Notes: generated from the sequence alone by a model not told the origin. Counted from the stretch's first letter, positions 34,681 through 44,020 are shown. The stretch is DNA of 64,000 nucleotides from Bin127 sp965221625 (GCA_965221625.1 OZ244903.1:1-64000), one strand, 5' to 3'. A program made the numbers and translations.

Positions 34681-36324
34681 ATGAACGGCTACGAAGCTGT
34701 CGCGAAAATCCTCAAGAAAGAAGCGTTCGAATGGCTCGCATGTTTCCCCTCTAACCCCATCATCGAAGCTGTCGCCAAAGAGGGAATTCGACCCATCGTG
34801 TTCCGACAGGAACGCGGCGGCATCATGGCGGCGGACGGTTATTCGCGCTTGATGGCTTCTCAAGGCAAGTACGGCGTCTTTGCGTGCCAAGGTGGACCGG
34901 GATCCGAAAACTCATTCGGCGGATTTGCGCAAGCGTGGGCCGACGCCGTCCCAATACTCTTCATACCCGACGGACCCGGAAACTACAAGACTGGCGTCGA
35001 ACCCAATTTCAGCGCACCCCGGAACTTCCAGAACATTACGAAATTCGCCGCAGCGGTCACGTCCGCCGCTGACATCCCCGTGCTGATGCGGCGCGCTTCC
35101 GAAGCCCTCAAGAACGGGCGACCGGGACCCGTCATGGTCGAGATGCAGCGCGACGCCATGGGCGATGAGGTTACAAGCGGCGTTGAGGATTACCGTCCCA
35201 CTTCGTCGCACCGATTCGCACCTTCAAAGAGCGACATCAAGGATGTCGCTGACAAGCTCTTGAATGCCCGTATGCCGGCGATTTGGGCTGGGCAAGGCGT
35301 CCTATACTCCGGTGCCATCGACGAGCTCCGCGAACTCGCCGAACTTACGCAGATACCAGTAATGACCACGATGCCAGGGAAGAGCTGTTTCGATGAACGG
35401 CATCCGTTGGCTCTCGGTGCCGCAAATCGCACTGCACCAAAACCAGTGTGGAATTGGTTGAAAGAGTCTGACGTCCTGTTCGCTATCGGCGCAAGTCTCA
35501 CCATTACCAACTACGGCATCGACCTGCCGTCCGGTAAGTTCCTGATCCACTGCACCAACAATCCGTCTGACATCTCGAAGGAATACAGCACCGACATCGG
35601 ACTGGTCGGCGACGCACGCGAGACGCTGCGCCTATTGATCGACGAGATCAAAGGGCAAATCGGAGACAGTCGTAGTGGTGACACCTCGGTCCAAGAATCG
35701 ATCGCGCAAGTCCGCGCTGAATGGGAAGCCGATTGGAGCGAGTTGCTCAACTCGGACATGGTGCCCATCAACCCGTACCGATTGCTCAAAGAGATTGGCG
35801 ATGCGGTTGACCACGAAAACACAATCATGACGCACGACGCCGGACACCCGCGCGACCAGATGATGCCGTTCTATACCGCGACGCGTGCGCACACCTACAT
35901 CGGTTGGGGCAAGAGCACGCACCTCGGTTACGGCATCGGGTTGATGATCGGTGCCAAGATGGCGATGCCCGAACGCTTCTGCGTTAACTTCATGGGAGAC
36001 GCCGCTTTCGGAATGTCAGGTCTCGACATCGAAACCTCCGTGCGTTCCCAAAACCCGATTACGACCATCGTGCTAAACAACGGCACCATGGGTGGGTACA
36101 ACCGTTCATTGCCGGTGGCGATGGAGAAGTACAACGCCGGCAACATGACTGGCGACTACGCGATGATCGCTGAAGGTATGGGTGCTCGCGGAATCACGGT
36201 TACTGACCCTAATGAGATCGGCAATGCAGTTCGCGAAGCCCATCGCGAGAACTTCGAGAATGGGCGATCTGCTCTAATCGACGTTCACACTCAACAAGAG
36301 CTGAACTTCAGCATCTACGACTAG
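34681..36324 (+). CDS. thiamine diphosphate-dependent enzyme (acetolactate synthase-like)
   Basis: A 547-residue three-domain ThDP enzyme. The catalytic Glu44 is in F-R-Q-E-R-G-G-I-M-A-A-D-G-Y. The C-terminal domain has the ThDP/Mg motif M-G-D-A-A-F-G-M-S...L-N-N (near residues 438-466). This is the fold of acetolactate synthase, benzoylformate decarboxylase and related lyases. I see no features that fix the substrate, and no small regulatory subunit (ilvN) is next to it, so branched-chain synthesis is unlikely. It ends before a bidirectional hairpin that separates it from the convergent betaine-type transporter. Confidence 0.85.
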   Translation: MNGYEAVAKILKKEAFEWLACFPSNPIIEAVAKEGIRPIVFRQERGGIMAADGYSRLMASQGKYGVFACQGGPGSENSFGGFAQAWADAVPILFIPDGPGNYKTGVEPNFSAPRNFQNITKFAAAVTSAADIPVLMRRASEALKNGRPGPVMVEMQRDAMGDEVTSGVEDYRPTSSHRFAPSKSDIKDVADKLLNARMPAIWAGQGVLYSGAIDELRELAELTQIPVMTTMPGKSCFDERHPLALGAANRTAPKPVWNWLKESDVLFAIGASLTITNYGIDLPSGKFLIHCTNNPSDISKEYSTDIGLVGDARETLRLLIDEIKGQIGDSRSGDTSVQESIAQVRAEWEADWSELLNSDMVPINPYRLLKEIGDAVDHENTIMTHDAGHPRDQMMPFYTATRAHTYIGWGKSTHLGYGIGLMIGAKMAMPERFCVNFMGDAAFGMSGLDIETSVRSQNPITTIVLNNGTMGGYNRSLPVAMEKYNAGNMTGDYAMIAEGMGARGITVTDPNEIGNAVREAHRENFENGRSALIDVHTQQELNFSIYD

Positions 36325-36391
36325 GCCGCGGCCAACCTCTCTGATGGTCGGGGTTGCGAGAGGGATCTACCGGTAGCATCGCAACATACGA

Positions 36392-36438
36392 AAACGTCCG
36401 GTGCCTGCCCGATTAATCATCGGAAACACCGGACGTTT
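36392..36438. terminator. bidirectional terminator-like hairpin
   Basis: Perfect 12-base arms AAACGTCCGGTG (36392-36403) and CACCGGACGTTT (36427-36438) enclose a second stem CCGAT/ATCGG (36409-36423). It lies between two convergent genes ending at 36324 and 36462. A-rich and T-rich flanks on both sides suit termination in both directions. Confidence 0.75.
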
Positions 36439-36461
36439 GCTTCGAATGCAGGAACTTGGCG

Positions 36462-37580
36462 TTAGCTTCCTCTGGCTAACGCTTGCTTCACTCGATCCGC
36501 GACGTCTTGTGGGACAAACGTTTCCCAGACGTCGCCGAAGTTGTCCAAGTAGTAGACTGCGGCGGCTTCTGGCGTTTCATTGTTGTCGGTCATCCACGCC
36601 TCGGTCGCGATGTGCGTCTGGGCGGTGAAGTTCCAACGGCGGAAGAACTGCACTAACTCCGGTGCCCGTTCAATCAACGACTCGTGTACCGCGATCTTTA
36701 TCTCTGCCGTTGGGTACGCACAACCTTGGCTTCCCGCCCAACATGCATCACTGTACACCGGCTCCTCCAACAGATAAAGATCCAATTCGGCAGAAGGCTT
36801 AGTCGGCCCCCACAGATAACCCAACCAGTTGTCGCCGCGCGCATACGCAGCTTCGAGATCAGCAAACAGTGCGGCACCTGAGCCAGGGTTCACCAACTCA
36901 ACCGTGTCCTCCAGACCATACGCCACGACCTTATTTGCGTTGACCCTTTCGCACTCCCACCCGGGGATACACGTAACCAATCTGGCCTTGCCTTTGGAAT
37001 CGGGTGTCACGAACAGCTCCATGTGGTCCGGCAGGTCAGAAACCGAAACCAACCCGGGGTTGGCGTCTTTGACGTATTGCGGCACCACAAACGCCTGCCA
37101 GTTGTCCTCAAGACTCTTGCCAACGTCGACTACGACCCCGGTCTCCATCGCCTCGTTCCAAACTTCTTGTTGGTTTGGCAACCAGATCTCCATCGTGACA
37201 TCGGTGTCGTTGTTGATCAAACCTTCCCACAGCGAGATCGTGTCCCCGCTGACTGTGTCGGTCGGATAGCCGTAACCATGCTCAACGATGTACTTGGCGA
37301 TCCGGGTCTGGATTTCAGCCGAAGTCCAATTTAGATCTGAGAAGACTATTGTTTCCTTGTCCGCTTCGATCGTAACCTCGACGACGACTTCCTTCTCAAC
37401 TTCACGAGTTACCTCGACCTCCACCTCGCGTTCAACCTCGCGGGTGACCTCAACTTGCACTTCACGGGTCACCTCGACCTCAGTCGTGCAAGCAATTGCG
37501 AATGCGGCCATGGCAACCATGACCGACATGATGGCAAGCAATCTGGCCGACCGGATGTCGTTAATCTTTCGAGCTAGCAA
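36462..37580 (-). CDS. betaine-type ABC transporter substrate-binding lipoprotein
   Basis: A 372-residue lipoprotein of the OpuAC/ProX type. TTG 37580 is chosen because a strong AAAGGAGG stands six bases before it. A signal peptide ends in the lipobox A-I-A-C (Cys31). Residues about 33-65 are an unusual run of V-E-V-T-R-E-V-like units. The ligand domain follows (W-T-S-A-E-I-Q...G-L-I-N-N-D-T-D-V-T-M-E-I-W), rich in Trp and Tyr as needed to cage a quaternary amine. It should capture glycine betaine, choline or a similar zwitterion outside the cell. The permease and ATPase genes lie upstream on the same strand. Confidence 0.87.
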   Translation of the reverse strand: MLARKINDIRSARLLAIMSVMVAMAAFAIACTTEVEVTREVQVEVTREVEREVEVEVTREVEKEVVVEVTIEADKETIVFSDLNWTSAEIQTRIAKYIVEHGYGYPTDTVSGDTISLWEGLINNDTDVTMEIWLPNQQEVWNEAMETGVVVDVGKSLEDNWQAFVVPQYVKDANPGLVSVSDLPDHMELFVTPDSKGKARLVTCIPGWECERVNANKVVAYGLEDTVELVNPGSGAALFADLEAAYARGDNWLGYLWGPTKPSAELDLYLLEEPVYSDACWAGSQGCAYPTAEIKIAVHESLIERAPELVQFFRRWNFTAQTHIATEAWMTDNNETPEAAAVYYLDNFGDVWETFVPQDVADRVKQALARGS

Positions 37581-37676
37581 ATTCTCCCTCCTTTAGGGGT
37601 TTTTTCGTTTGCGCCGATGACTCGAGAGAGTCCGCAGCACGCGTCAAACGAAGAGAGTTGCTAACTCCTGGAAAGC

Positions 37677-38699
37677 TTACGTCCCTTCACCAGCCGAAAC
37701 TCCCATCGCGATCCGCTGACGTTTCGCAAACGCTTGCGTTATGCGATCTATGATGATCGCCAAAAACACGATACCTAAACCTGCCAAGAAGGCGTTGCCA
37801 GGTTCGATCCGACCTAATGCGCGGTTCACATCTTCACCCAAACCGCCGGCACCAACCAATGAGGCTATCACAACCATCGCGAGTGCCATCAAAGTCGTCT
37901 GATTGATGCCTGCCATGATGGTGGGAATGGCCAATGGAATCTTGACACGCAGCAACAACTGCCACCTCGTGGCACCAAATGACGACGCCGCCTCAATCGT
38001 CTCTTCCGGTACCTGCCTGACGCCCAGATTCGTCAACCTCACCGCCGGCGGCACTGCGTAAATCAGCGTCGCGATGACCGCCGGGACGTTACCAAGGCTA
38101 AAGAACGCAATCGCCGGCACCAGATAGACGAAACTCGGCATCGTTTGCATTCCATCCAAAATTGGACGTATCGCAGAATCAAGCCGATCGCTCTCCGATG
38201 CCCAAACCCCAATCGGCACCGCGATGACGATCGACAGTGTAACGGTCACGACTATCAACGCCATCGTCTCCATCGCACTCTCCCACAACCCGAACAATGC
38301 GATGAGCAGCATGGCGACAGCCGAAAACACTCCCACCTTCGCTCCGGCTACACGCCAACTCAAAACACCGACGCCTGCCATGAAAGCCGGCCAAGGCACC
38401 CAGATCATCACCTCTTCCAACCAAATCAACGCCGTCAACAATGCGTTTTTGATGGCATCGAAGATAAAGCTAAGCTCTACCTGCATCCAGTCGATTAGTC
38501 GGTCGATTGCCAACCCGACATCCCTTCCGACGTCTATCGGGAACTCACGACCATCTTCCCAACCCGTGATAACGATCAACGCCAAAATCACAGCCGGGAT
38601 CGATCCCCACTTCAACCAAGAAGGTGCTTTCACGAATAGGCGATCGAACAACCCGGAACTTCCCATCGAACCATCCCGAGTTTCCTTATCTGAAATCAA
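37677..38699 (-). CDS. betaine/proline-type ABC transporter permease
   Basis: A 340-residue permease with six or more predicted helices and a long N-terminal segment, as in ProW. The conserved loop that contacts the ATPase is visible (E-A-A-S-S-F-G-A-T-R-W-Q, about residues 235-246), and the segment I-L-D-G-M-Q-T-M-P-S-F-V-Y-L matches the family's D-x-x-Q-T-x-P-x-F. It forms the membrane channel of the quaternary-amine importer. It lies 12 bases after the ATPase and 96 bases before the binding protein; the last gap may allow separate expression of the binding protein. Confidence 0.92.
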   Translation of the reverse strand: MISDKETRDGSMGSSGLFDRLFVKAPSWLKWGSIPAVILALIVITGWEDGREFPIDVGRDVGLAIDRLIDWMQVELSFIFDAIKNALLTALIWLEEVMIWVPWPAFMAGVGVLSWRVAGAKVGVFSAVAMLLIALFGLWESAMETMALIVVTVTLSIVIAVPIGVWASESDRLDSAIRPILDGMQTMPSFVYLVPAIAFFSLGNVPAVIATLIYAVPPAVRLTNLGVRQVPEETIEAASSFGATRWQLLLRVKIPLAIPTIMAGINQTTLMALAMVVIASLVGAGGLGEDVNRALGRIEPGNAFLAGLGIVFLAIIIDRITQAFAKRQRIAMGVSAGEGT

Positions 38700-38711
38700 A
38701 GGTGTCCCTTT

Positions 38712-39950
38712 CTATCCTTCAAACCCATTACCTTTGTTGGGATCCAAAACGTCGGCCAGTTCCTCTAATGCGACCTCGCCGACCAAAACCCCTGCATCGT
38801 CCAAGACTGGAACACAATGGTCCGCTCGCAAACCAATCGGCACTACCTCGTCCAACACCGCGTCCTTCGTCACCGCGTCGTCGACCGCAAGCGGTACGTC
38901 CCTTACATCTTCCACGCCGTGACTAACCGCGTCATCGAAGCTCTGGATGCCGGCAGTTCCCAAGTAGCGTCCGTCGTCATCGACAACCAAGGTGTAATCC
39001 AAGTCATCCTGCAACATCTGATCCCGAGTCGCCGCCGCGGCCGCCGAACTAGGCACAATGTGGTTCGCTTCATTCATCACCGATTCCGCGGTGACCAAGG
39101 AATGCTGTCTCACGTCACGCGTGAAATCTCGCACAAACTCGTCTTTGGGATGCAAAACGACGTGGCTCGGCGAGCCTTCTTGGATGATCCTGCCCTCACG
39201 AATAATCGCCACGGTATCGCCAATCCGAGCCGCCTCCGTCAAATCGTGGGTGATGAAGATGACCGTCTTTCGCATCTCCGATTGCACCTTCAACAGTTCC
39301 TCTTGGAGATCTCGGCGAATCACCGGATCCAGTGCACTGAACGGTTCATCCATCAACATCACAGGCGCATCCAACGCGAATGCACGCGCAAGCCCGACGC
39401 GCTGTCTCATTCCTCCGCTCAGCTCATCAGGCATGCGAAGCTCTGTGCCGCCAAGGCCAACTAGCTGTACCGCCTCCTCAGCTCGACCCTCCCGACAATT
39501 GCGGTCGACTCCCTTGAGCTCGAGACCGAAAGCCACGTTGTCGATTACGTTCCGATGTGGCATCAATCCGAAATGCTGGAACACCATCGCCAACTTCGTT
39601 CGTCGCAACTCCAACAGCCCGTCATTGTCCAACGACGTGACGTCAACATTACCCAGCAACACTTCGCCACGGTCCGGCTCAATCAATCTATTGAGGCAGC
39701 GGATGAGCGTCGACTTGCCGCAGCCAGAAAGTCCCATCACCACATAGATCTCGCCTGGAACGGCGTTGAACGATACGTCCGACAGTGCCAAAACCGACCC
39801 CGTCGCTTCCAACACCTCATGCTTGCTAGCACCTTCCTCCGCCATCTCAATCCCGGTCTCCAAATCACCTCCAAAAAGCTTGTATAACCCCCTAACCTCT
39901 ACACCTTCACCCGATCCAGCGTTCGCCGGCCGCTGTTCAGCTCCGATCAA
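38712..39950 (-). CDS. betaine/proline-type ABC transporter ATPase with CBS domains
   Basis: A 412-residue ATPase of ProV/OpuAA type. Walker A is G-L-S-G-C-G-K-S-T (73-81), the signature L-S-G-G-M-R-Q-R and Walker B V-M-L-M-D-E-P follow. The family-specific N-terminus G-L-Y-K-L-F-G is at about residue 21. The last 120 residues look like two CBS domains, which in OpuA sense ionic strength. I chose TTG 39950 because GGAG lies nine bases upstream; the frame is open to 40052 but the extra leader is not conserved-looking. It is downstream of the UGSC selenoprotein gene on the same strand. Confidence 0.88.
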   Translation of the reverse strand: MIGAEQRPANAGSGEGVEVRGLYKLFGGDLETGIEMAEEGASKHEVLEATGSVLALSDVSFNAVPGEIYVVMGLSGCGKSTLIRCLNRLIEPDRGEVLLGNVDVTSLDNDGLLELRRTKLAMVFQHFGLMPHRNVIDNVAFGLELKGVDRNCREGRAEEAVQLVGLGGTELRMPDELSGGMRQRVGLARAFALDAPVMLMDEPFSALDPVIRRDLQEELLKVQSEMRKTVIFITHDLTEAARIGDTVAIIREGRIIQEGSPSHVVLHPKDEFVRDFTRDVRQHSLVTAESVMNEANHIVPSSAAAAATRDQMLQDDLDYTLVVDDDGRYLGTAGIQSFDDAVSHGVEDVRDVPLAVDDAVTKDAVLDEVVPIGLRADHCVPVLDDAGVLVGEVALEELADVLDPNKGNGFEG

Positions 39951-40134
39951 TACATTCGCTCCAATCCCATAAGATGACCCTTCCGCGCAACCTCTCCCAA
40001 TGCACCTACTAAACCATACCGCACACGCTTTCGAGCACCTCGCGCGAGTCACCCAAATCCGAATTAGGCGGTCAATTCACGCTTGGCGGGGAACAACAGC
40101 GTCGGCGGACCTCAGTCCGTCTGCAACCGAGAAC

Positions 40135-41802
40135 CTACGCGCGGTCGGTGATCTCAGCCATCCCCGGCGTTCCTGAACCGATGATCAGGTTCTTCGCACG
40201 ATCTGGTGCACCTACGCACACGACGTAGTAGCGCGTGGCATCGTGCTGGCCGTGCAACATGACCTTTTCTTGCTCCCAAGTCGGTAGGTCGTACAGCCAC
40301 CGCCACTCGTAACGAACCTTCTCAGGAACATTGAAGTGCGCCACCATCTCGCTGGCGGGTGCCTTCACATGGTGATGCAGGAACTCTCTAGCCGCACTCT
40401 TCGTATATCCGGCCGAAGCGATTGGGTTGGCGTGCGACGGTGCCAACAGCACCAGCGTCGCACCTCCTGGAGAATCATCCAGCTCGCCATGCAAGTTCGC
40501 AATGTGTGCACTGGACGCTGGACATGACGCGGCTATCGATCGCAACAGTCCGTCCGCAGTATCCACGCCTTGGTTGCCGTGGTCGTGCTCGCCACCAGTC
40601 GGGAATATCGAAACCACGTTCTGATCCGGCCCGAATCCCATGTCTACGTGGAATGGGTCCCACGGGGAATCCTCTTCGTTTTCGGCGATACAGAAACTGA
40701 ACTTCCGCGGCGTGCCAATCGTGTCCATGTCGAGGACGCCGGGATACCAATGTCCGCAGTTCTTGAGGGTCAGAGTGAATCCCCGACCGATCGCGACGTT
40801 GACCTTGGACATCTTTCCTGGTCCCAACGTCGCACGTCGGTAGTTCATCCCAATCTCGTTGCGTATCGGGCCATTCACCACAATCAGTGGTGCTCCGGCC
40901 GAGGTGGACATTAGCAAACCGCGAACTTCGAACGGATCCATGTTTGAGAGTGCCCGACATGCAGCGATTACTACAGGCAGCTGCTCGGGTTGACACCCGG
41001 CCATGACGCAGTTCGTCGCAATCTTCTGCACCGTTACAATCCCGTTCCCAGGCGGCAGCGTGCAGATAACCTCTTCCGGGTCGAGCGTCGTCCCGGACAG
41101 CATCCAATCGACCTTTTCAACGGTCGGAGGAATGAGCGGGAAACCATCTCCCCAATCGCGTTCCAAGAACTCCTCGTTGAACGAGTCAAGTGCGTCGAAT
41201 TGGTCATCGCCACTGAACGAGAAATGTCTCTCTTGCGCCTCCCTCAGAGCTTGGTTCTCGATCTCCTCGCCGCTGACGCCTTGAGTGAGAAGTGCCATAA
41301 TGTCCCCGACTACGGGGTCGGTTTGCGCAATCGCTTGTTCGGTGGTGATGTTGTTGTAAACCAACGGGACTTCGACCCGCGGAATTGGTCCCATGCCGAA
41401 TGCCTTCGCGCTTGCATCGGCGTCGTGTTGGAATCCATTCGACAGGATTACCACGGTGGGGATGCCGGCCTTCTCAAGCTCGACCATGTCGTAGACAAGC
41501 CACGACGTGCAGCTTCCTCAGTCAGCCGTACACCCAATGGCAACGTCAATCTCCGAAATCGCCTTGGTTCGTAGTTGATTCGGGAATGGCAGTGCTCCTG
41601 AATAGAAACGAATGTCCACAGACGGTTCGGCAGCACGTATCACTTCACCTGCGCGCCTGAGCGCATCATCGCCGTGCGCTTTGCCGTTCCACATCAAACC
41701 TATGACCTTGTCCTTCAAGCTCGACGGCCTCGGTGCGTAGGGGAACGCGCTTACCTCTCCGCGTTGCGGTGAAACCGGATTGACAACCTCAAGCTGATAC
41801 AT
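40135..41802 (-). CDS. UGSC-family selenoprotein, in-frame UGA read as selenocysteine
   Basis: Two frames in the same phase, 41802-41521 and 41517-40135, are separated by one TGA (41518-41520). Read through as selenocysteine they give 555 residues with C-T-A-D-Sec95-G-S-C98-T-S-W. This is the U-G-S-C motif that names a known family of marine selenoproteins with Cys homologues; a redox role is expected from the Sec/Cys pair. Residues 1-125 form the UGSC domain. About residues 150-555 are a second domain (G-D-G-F-P-L-I-P-P-T, then L-P-P-G-N-G-I-V-T-V) whose function I do not know. A SECIS-like hairpin follows the UGA. ATG 41802 has CGAGG upstream; TTG 41820 is an alternative. It would be annotated as two genes or a pseudogene by default. 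Confidence 0.88.
41485..41509 (-). promoter_or_regulatory. candidate bacterial SECIS hairpin
   Basis: In the mRNA the UGA is followed by 11 bases and then a six-pair stem GUCGUG/UACGAC with a seven-base loop GCUUGUC. Three more bases on each side (CAC/AUG) pair apart from one C-A mismatch. The loop begins with G, 17 bases after the UGA. Position, small apical loop and the early loop G fit what is known of bacterial SECIS elements recognised by SelB. Confidence 0.7.
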
Positions 41803-42066
41803 CTCGTAGCCTCGCACCAATCTTTCAGTAAAGAACCCCGACTACGTCACTTCCGCCGTCGAGCTCCATCTTTCCACAACGATATCAACGTAAGCCCTGC
41901 AACTCGATGCGCCGTGTCAACGAATTCACTCATTCTGTCAGTCACCACGAACGATTTATTGACGTAAACTGGCAATTGCGTGTCGGATTATTGTCGGGCA
42001 CGGCGCAAGATTCACGCATGGAACCATGCATGCGTCGGCTCGACCGCACATGTCAAGGAGGAGGAG

Positions 42067-43989
42067 ATGAACCAAATGCGCAATATCAAAGCGAGAGTAT
42101 GGGCAGCATTTGCGATCGCATCTGTCGCAAGTGTCGCGGCAGCGATTGCTTGCGGATCTACCGAGACGGTCGTCCAAACGGTGGTCGTCGAAAGACAGGT
42201 GGAAGTTCCGGTTCCGCAGACCGTGGTCGTGGAGAAGGAAGTCATCGTCGAAGGCGAGACCCAGATTCAAACCGTCGTCGTCGAGAAGGAAATCGTCAAA
42301 GAGGTTGAACGACCAGTCGTCCAGACCGTCGTCGTAGAAAAGGCGGTTGAGGTCGAGGTCCCCCGACGTTCCGGCGGAGAGATCCGAGTCGCGTCCGTAT
42401 ACGTGCCGCCGCCACTGTATCTGCCATCCGCCCAACCGTCGCCTGAGTACTGGAAGCTCCATGTTTGGGGTATCACAGAAACCTTAATCCGTACCGATCG
42501 AGACGCACCGCCTCCGTCATATGGTTCGCCGGGCGACTCGGGCATCGCGACTGGATGGAGCATTGATGGCGATTCCATCACCTTCAACATTCGCGACGGC
42601 GTGAATTTCCATGGCATCGACATGGATTGGGGGCCATTGACGGCTGAAGACGTAGTTCACACCGTTGCTGACGCCGGCAAAGAGGGTAGCCGTGCAGCAC
42701 GGGCACCAACCTTCAGCGAAGAGAACGGCAGTGGGATGTGGGACTGCGCGACGATCAGCGATCGCTCATTCTCCTGCACCATCAATCCCGAACGGTTCAG
42801 TCCCGACTTCTTCTACAACATCAGCAACGAAAACGGGCAAGTCGCTGTCCATAGTAAGCGCGTCTTCGACGAGATGGGCGAGGCACAGGCTATCTTGACG
42901 CCGCACGGCAGTGGGCCCTGGCAAGTAGTGAAGCACGTCGGCAATGATGAACTGGTTGCCAACGCAGTGATCGATCACTGGCGCGCCCCACCGCTCGCAG
43001 ACACGTTACGCGTCATCGAGATTCGCGAACCGTCACAAGCAGCAGCAGCTTTGGCTACCGGCGAAGTTCACTTTGCGCAAATTCCGAGTTCGCTCGTGCT
43101 CGACACCGAGAACCGCTCTCGCGGACGACGCACTCAGATTAACGCCGGCCTTGGCGGGCAGGCGATCTATTTCGGCGGCAATTTCTGGACCGACAGAAAC
43201 CACCTCACCGATGACCCGATTGAGCCACGACCAGGTTACAAACCTGACGACGAACATCCTTGGATCGGTGTCGACGCCGAGGACGAGAACGCTAGCATGG
43301 TCCGCCGTGCTCTTTCTATGGCACTGGACCGCGACCTCATCAACAAGAGCATCCTTGTCGGATTAGGCAAGCCGATCTACACGCACACCGGTTACGAACA
43401 AAGCACTCCATACTGGCAAGATCGCTGGTTGGTCGAATACGATCCCGATGGCGCGAAGGCGTTGCTGGCCGAGGCTGGATACCCAGACGGCTTTGACATG
43501 GGATTCTGGGTACCTTCCGACAGTCCATTTGTGAACCCTGAAGTGGGAGTCGCAATTGCCGGCCAGTGGCGTGAAATCGGAGTAAACGTTCAGATCGAAA
43601 ACACCGCATATTCGGCGAGACGACCAACGCTCGTTGAAAGGTCTATCGACATCCCGTGGCACTTCATCAACAGTGCAGAGAATGGGCACTACGGCGACAA
43701 GTACGGACGTTGGCGTCATGGTGCCGGATGGAACTCCGGTGGCGAACTCTCGTACGACGTGATGAAGGATTGGGACACCCGATACCTTGCTCTCGACAGA
43801 AGCCAGCGCGAAGAGATCGTCGCTCTTAACACCGAGATTGAAGATTACATCCACGATCGCGCGATTGAGATACCCGTGGTGGAGCTCGTTAAGTGGTACG
43901 TCGTTGGACCTGAAGTCCTCGACTGGAAACCTTACCGCCACAACGAGAACGGTCCGAACTCGTTCGAAACCGTACTCCTTGACCGTTAG
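42067..43989 (+). CDS. peptide-type ABC transporter substrate-binding lipoprotein
   Basis: A 640-residue family 5 (DppA/OppA-like) binding protein. ATG 42067 is preceded by AAGGAGGAGG. The signal peptide ends at lipobox A-I-A-C (Cys29). Residues about 33-100 are repeats of Q-T-V-V-V-E-K-E-V, a charged spacer resembling that of the betaine-binding protein. The ligand domain starts near residue 105 and contains A-L-S-M-A-L-D-R and A-K-A-L-L-A-E-A-G-Y-P-D-G-F, typical of the family. Substrates of this family range from peptides to nickel, sugars and opines, so the name is structural only. Three permease genes follow. Confidence 0.9.
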   Translation: MNQMRNIKARVWAAFAIASVASVAAAIACGSTETVVQTVVVERQVEVPVPQTVVVEKEVIVEGETQIQTVVVEKEIVKEVERPVVQTVVVEKAVEVEVPRRSGGEIRVASVYVPPPLYLPSAQPSPEYWKLHVWGITETLIRTDRDAPPPSYGSPGDSGIATGWSIDGDSITFNIRDGVNFHGIDMDWGPLTAEDVVHTVADAGKEGSRAARAPTFSEENGSGMWDCATISDRSFSCTINPERFSPDFFYNISNENGQVAVHSKRVFDEMGEAQAILTPHGSGPWQVVKHVGNDELVANAVIDHWRAPPLADTLRVIEIREPSQAAAALATGEVHFAQIPSSLVLDTENRSRGRRTQINAGLGGQAIYFGGNFWTDRNHLTDDPIEPRPGYKPDDEHPWIGVDAEDENASMVRRALSMALDRDLINKSILVGLGKPIYTHTGYEQSTPYWQDRWLVEYDPDGAKALLAEAGYPDGFDMGFWVPSDSPFVNPEVGVAIAGQWREIGVNVQIENTAYSARRPTLVERSIDIPWHFINSAENGHYGDKYGRWRHGAGWNSGGELSYDVMKDWDTRYLALDRSQREEIVALNTEIEDYIHDRAIEIPVVELVKWYVVGPEVLDWKPYRHNENGPNSFETVLLDR

Positions 43990-44020
43990 ACTCGCAGCAA
44001 CTTGTCGATATCGGTTAATC

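Noticed and set aside
34311..34754. Plus-strand open frame of 147 codons before the ThDP enzyme
   Set aside because: It overlaps the start of a clear gene, its composition is not protein-like, and no motif is seen; judged to be chance.
39951..40134. Possible riboswitch between the UGSC gene and the transporter ATPase
   Set aside because: The GGGAGAGG stretch on the minus strand recalled a glycine riboswitch, but the other conserved parts are not present.
41518..41520. In-frame TGA as a nonsense mutation making a pseudogene
   Set aside because: It falls exactly at the U of U-G-S-C, the rest of the frame is intact for 555 codons, a SECIS-type hairpin follows, and selB is in the window.
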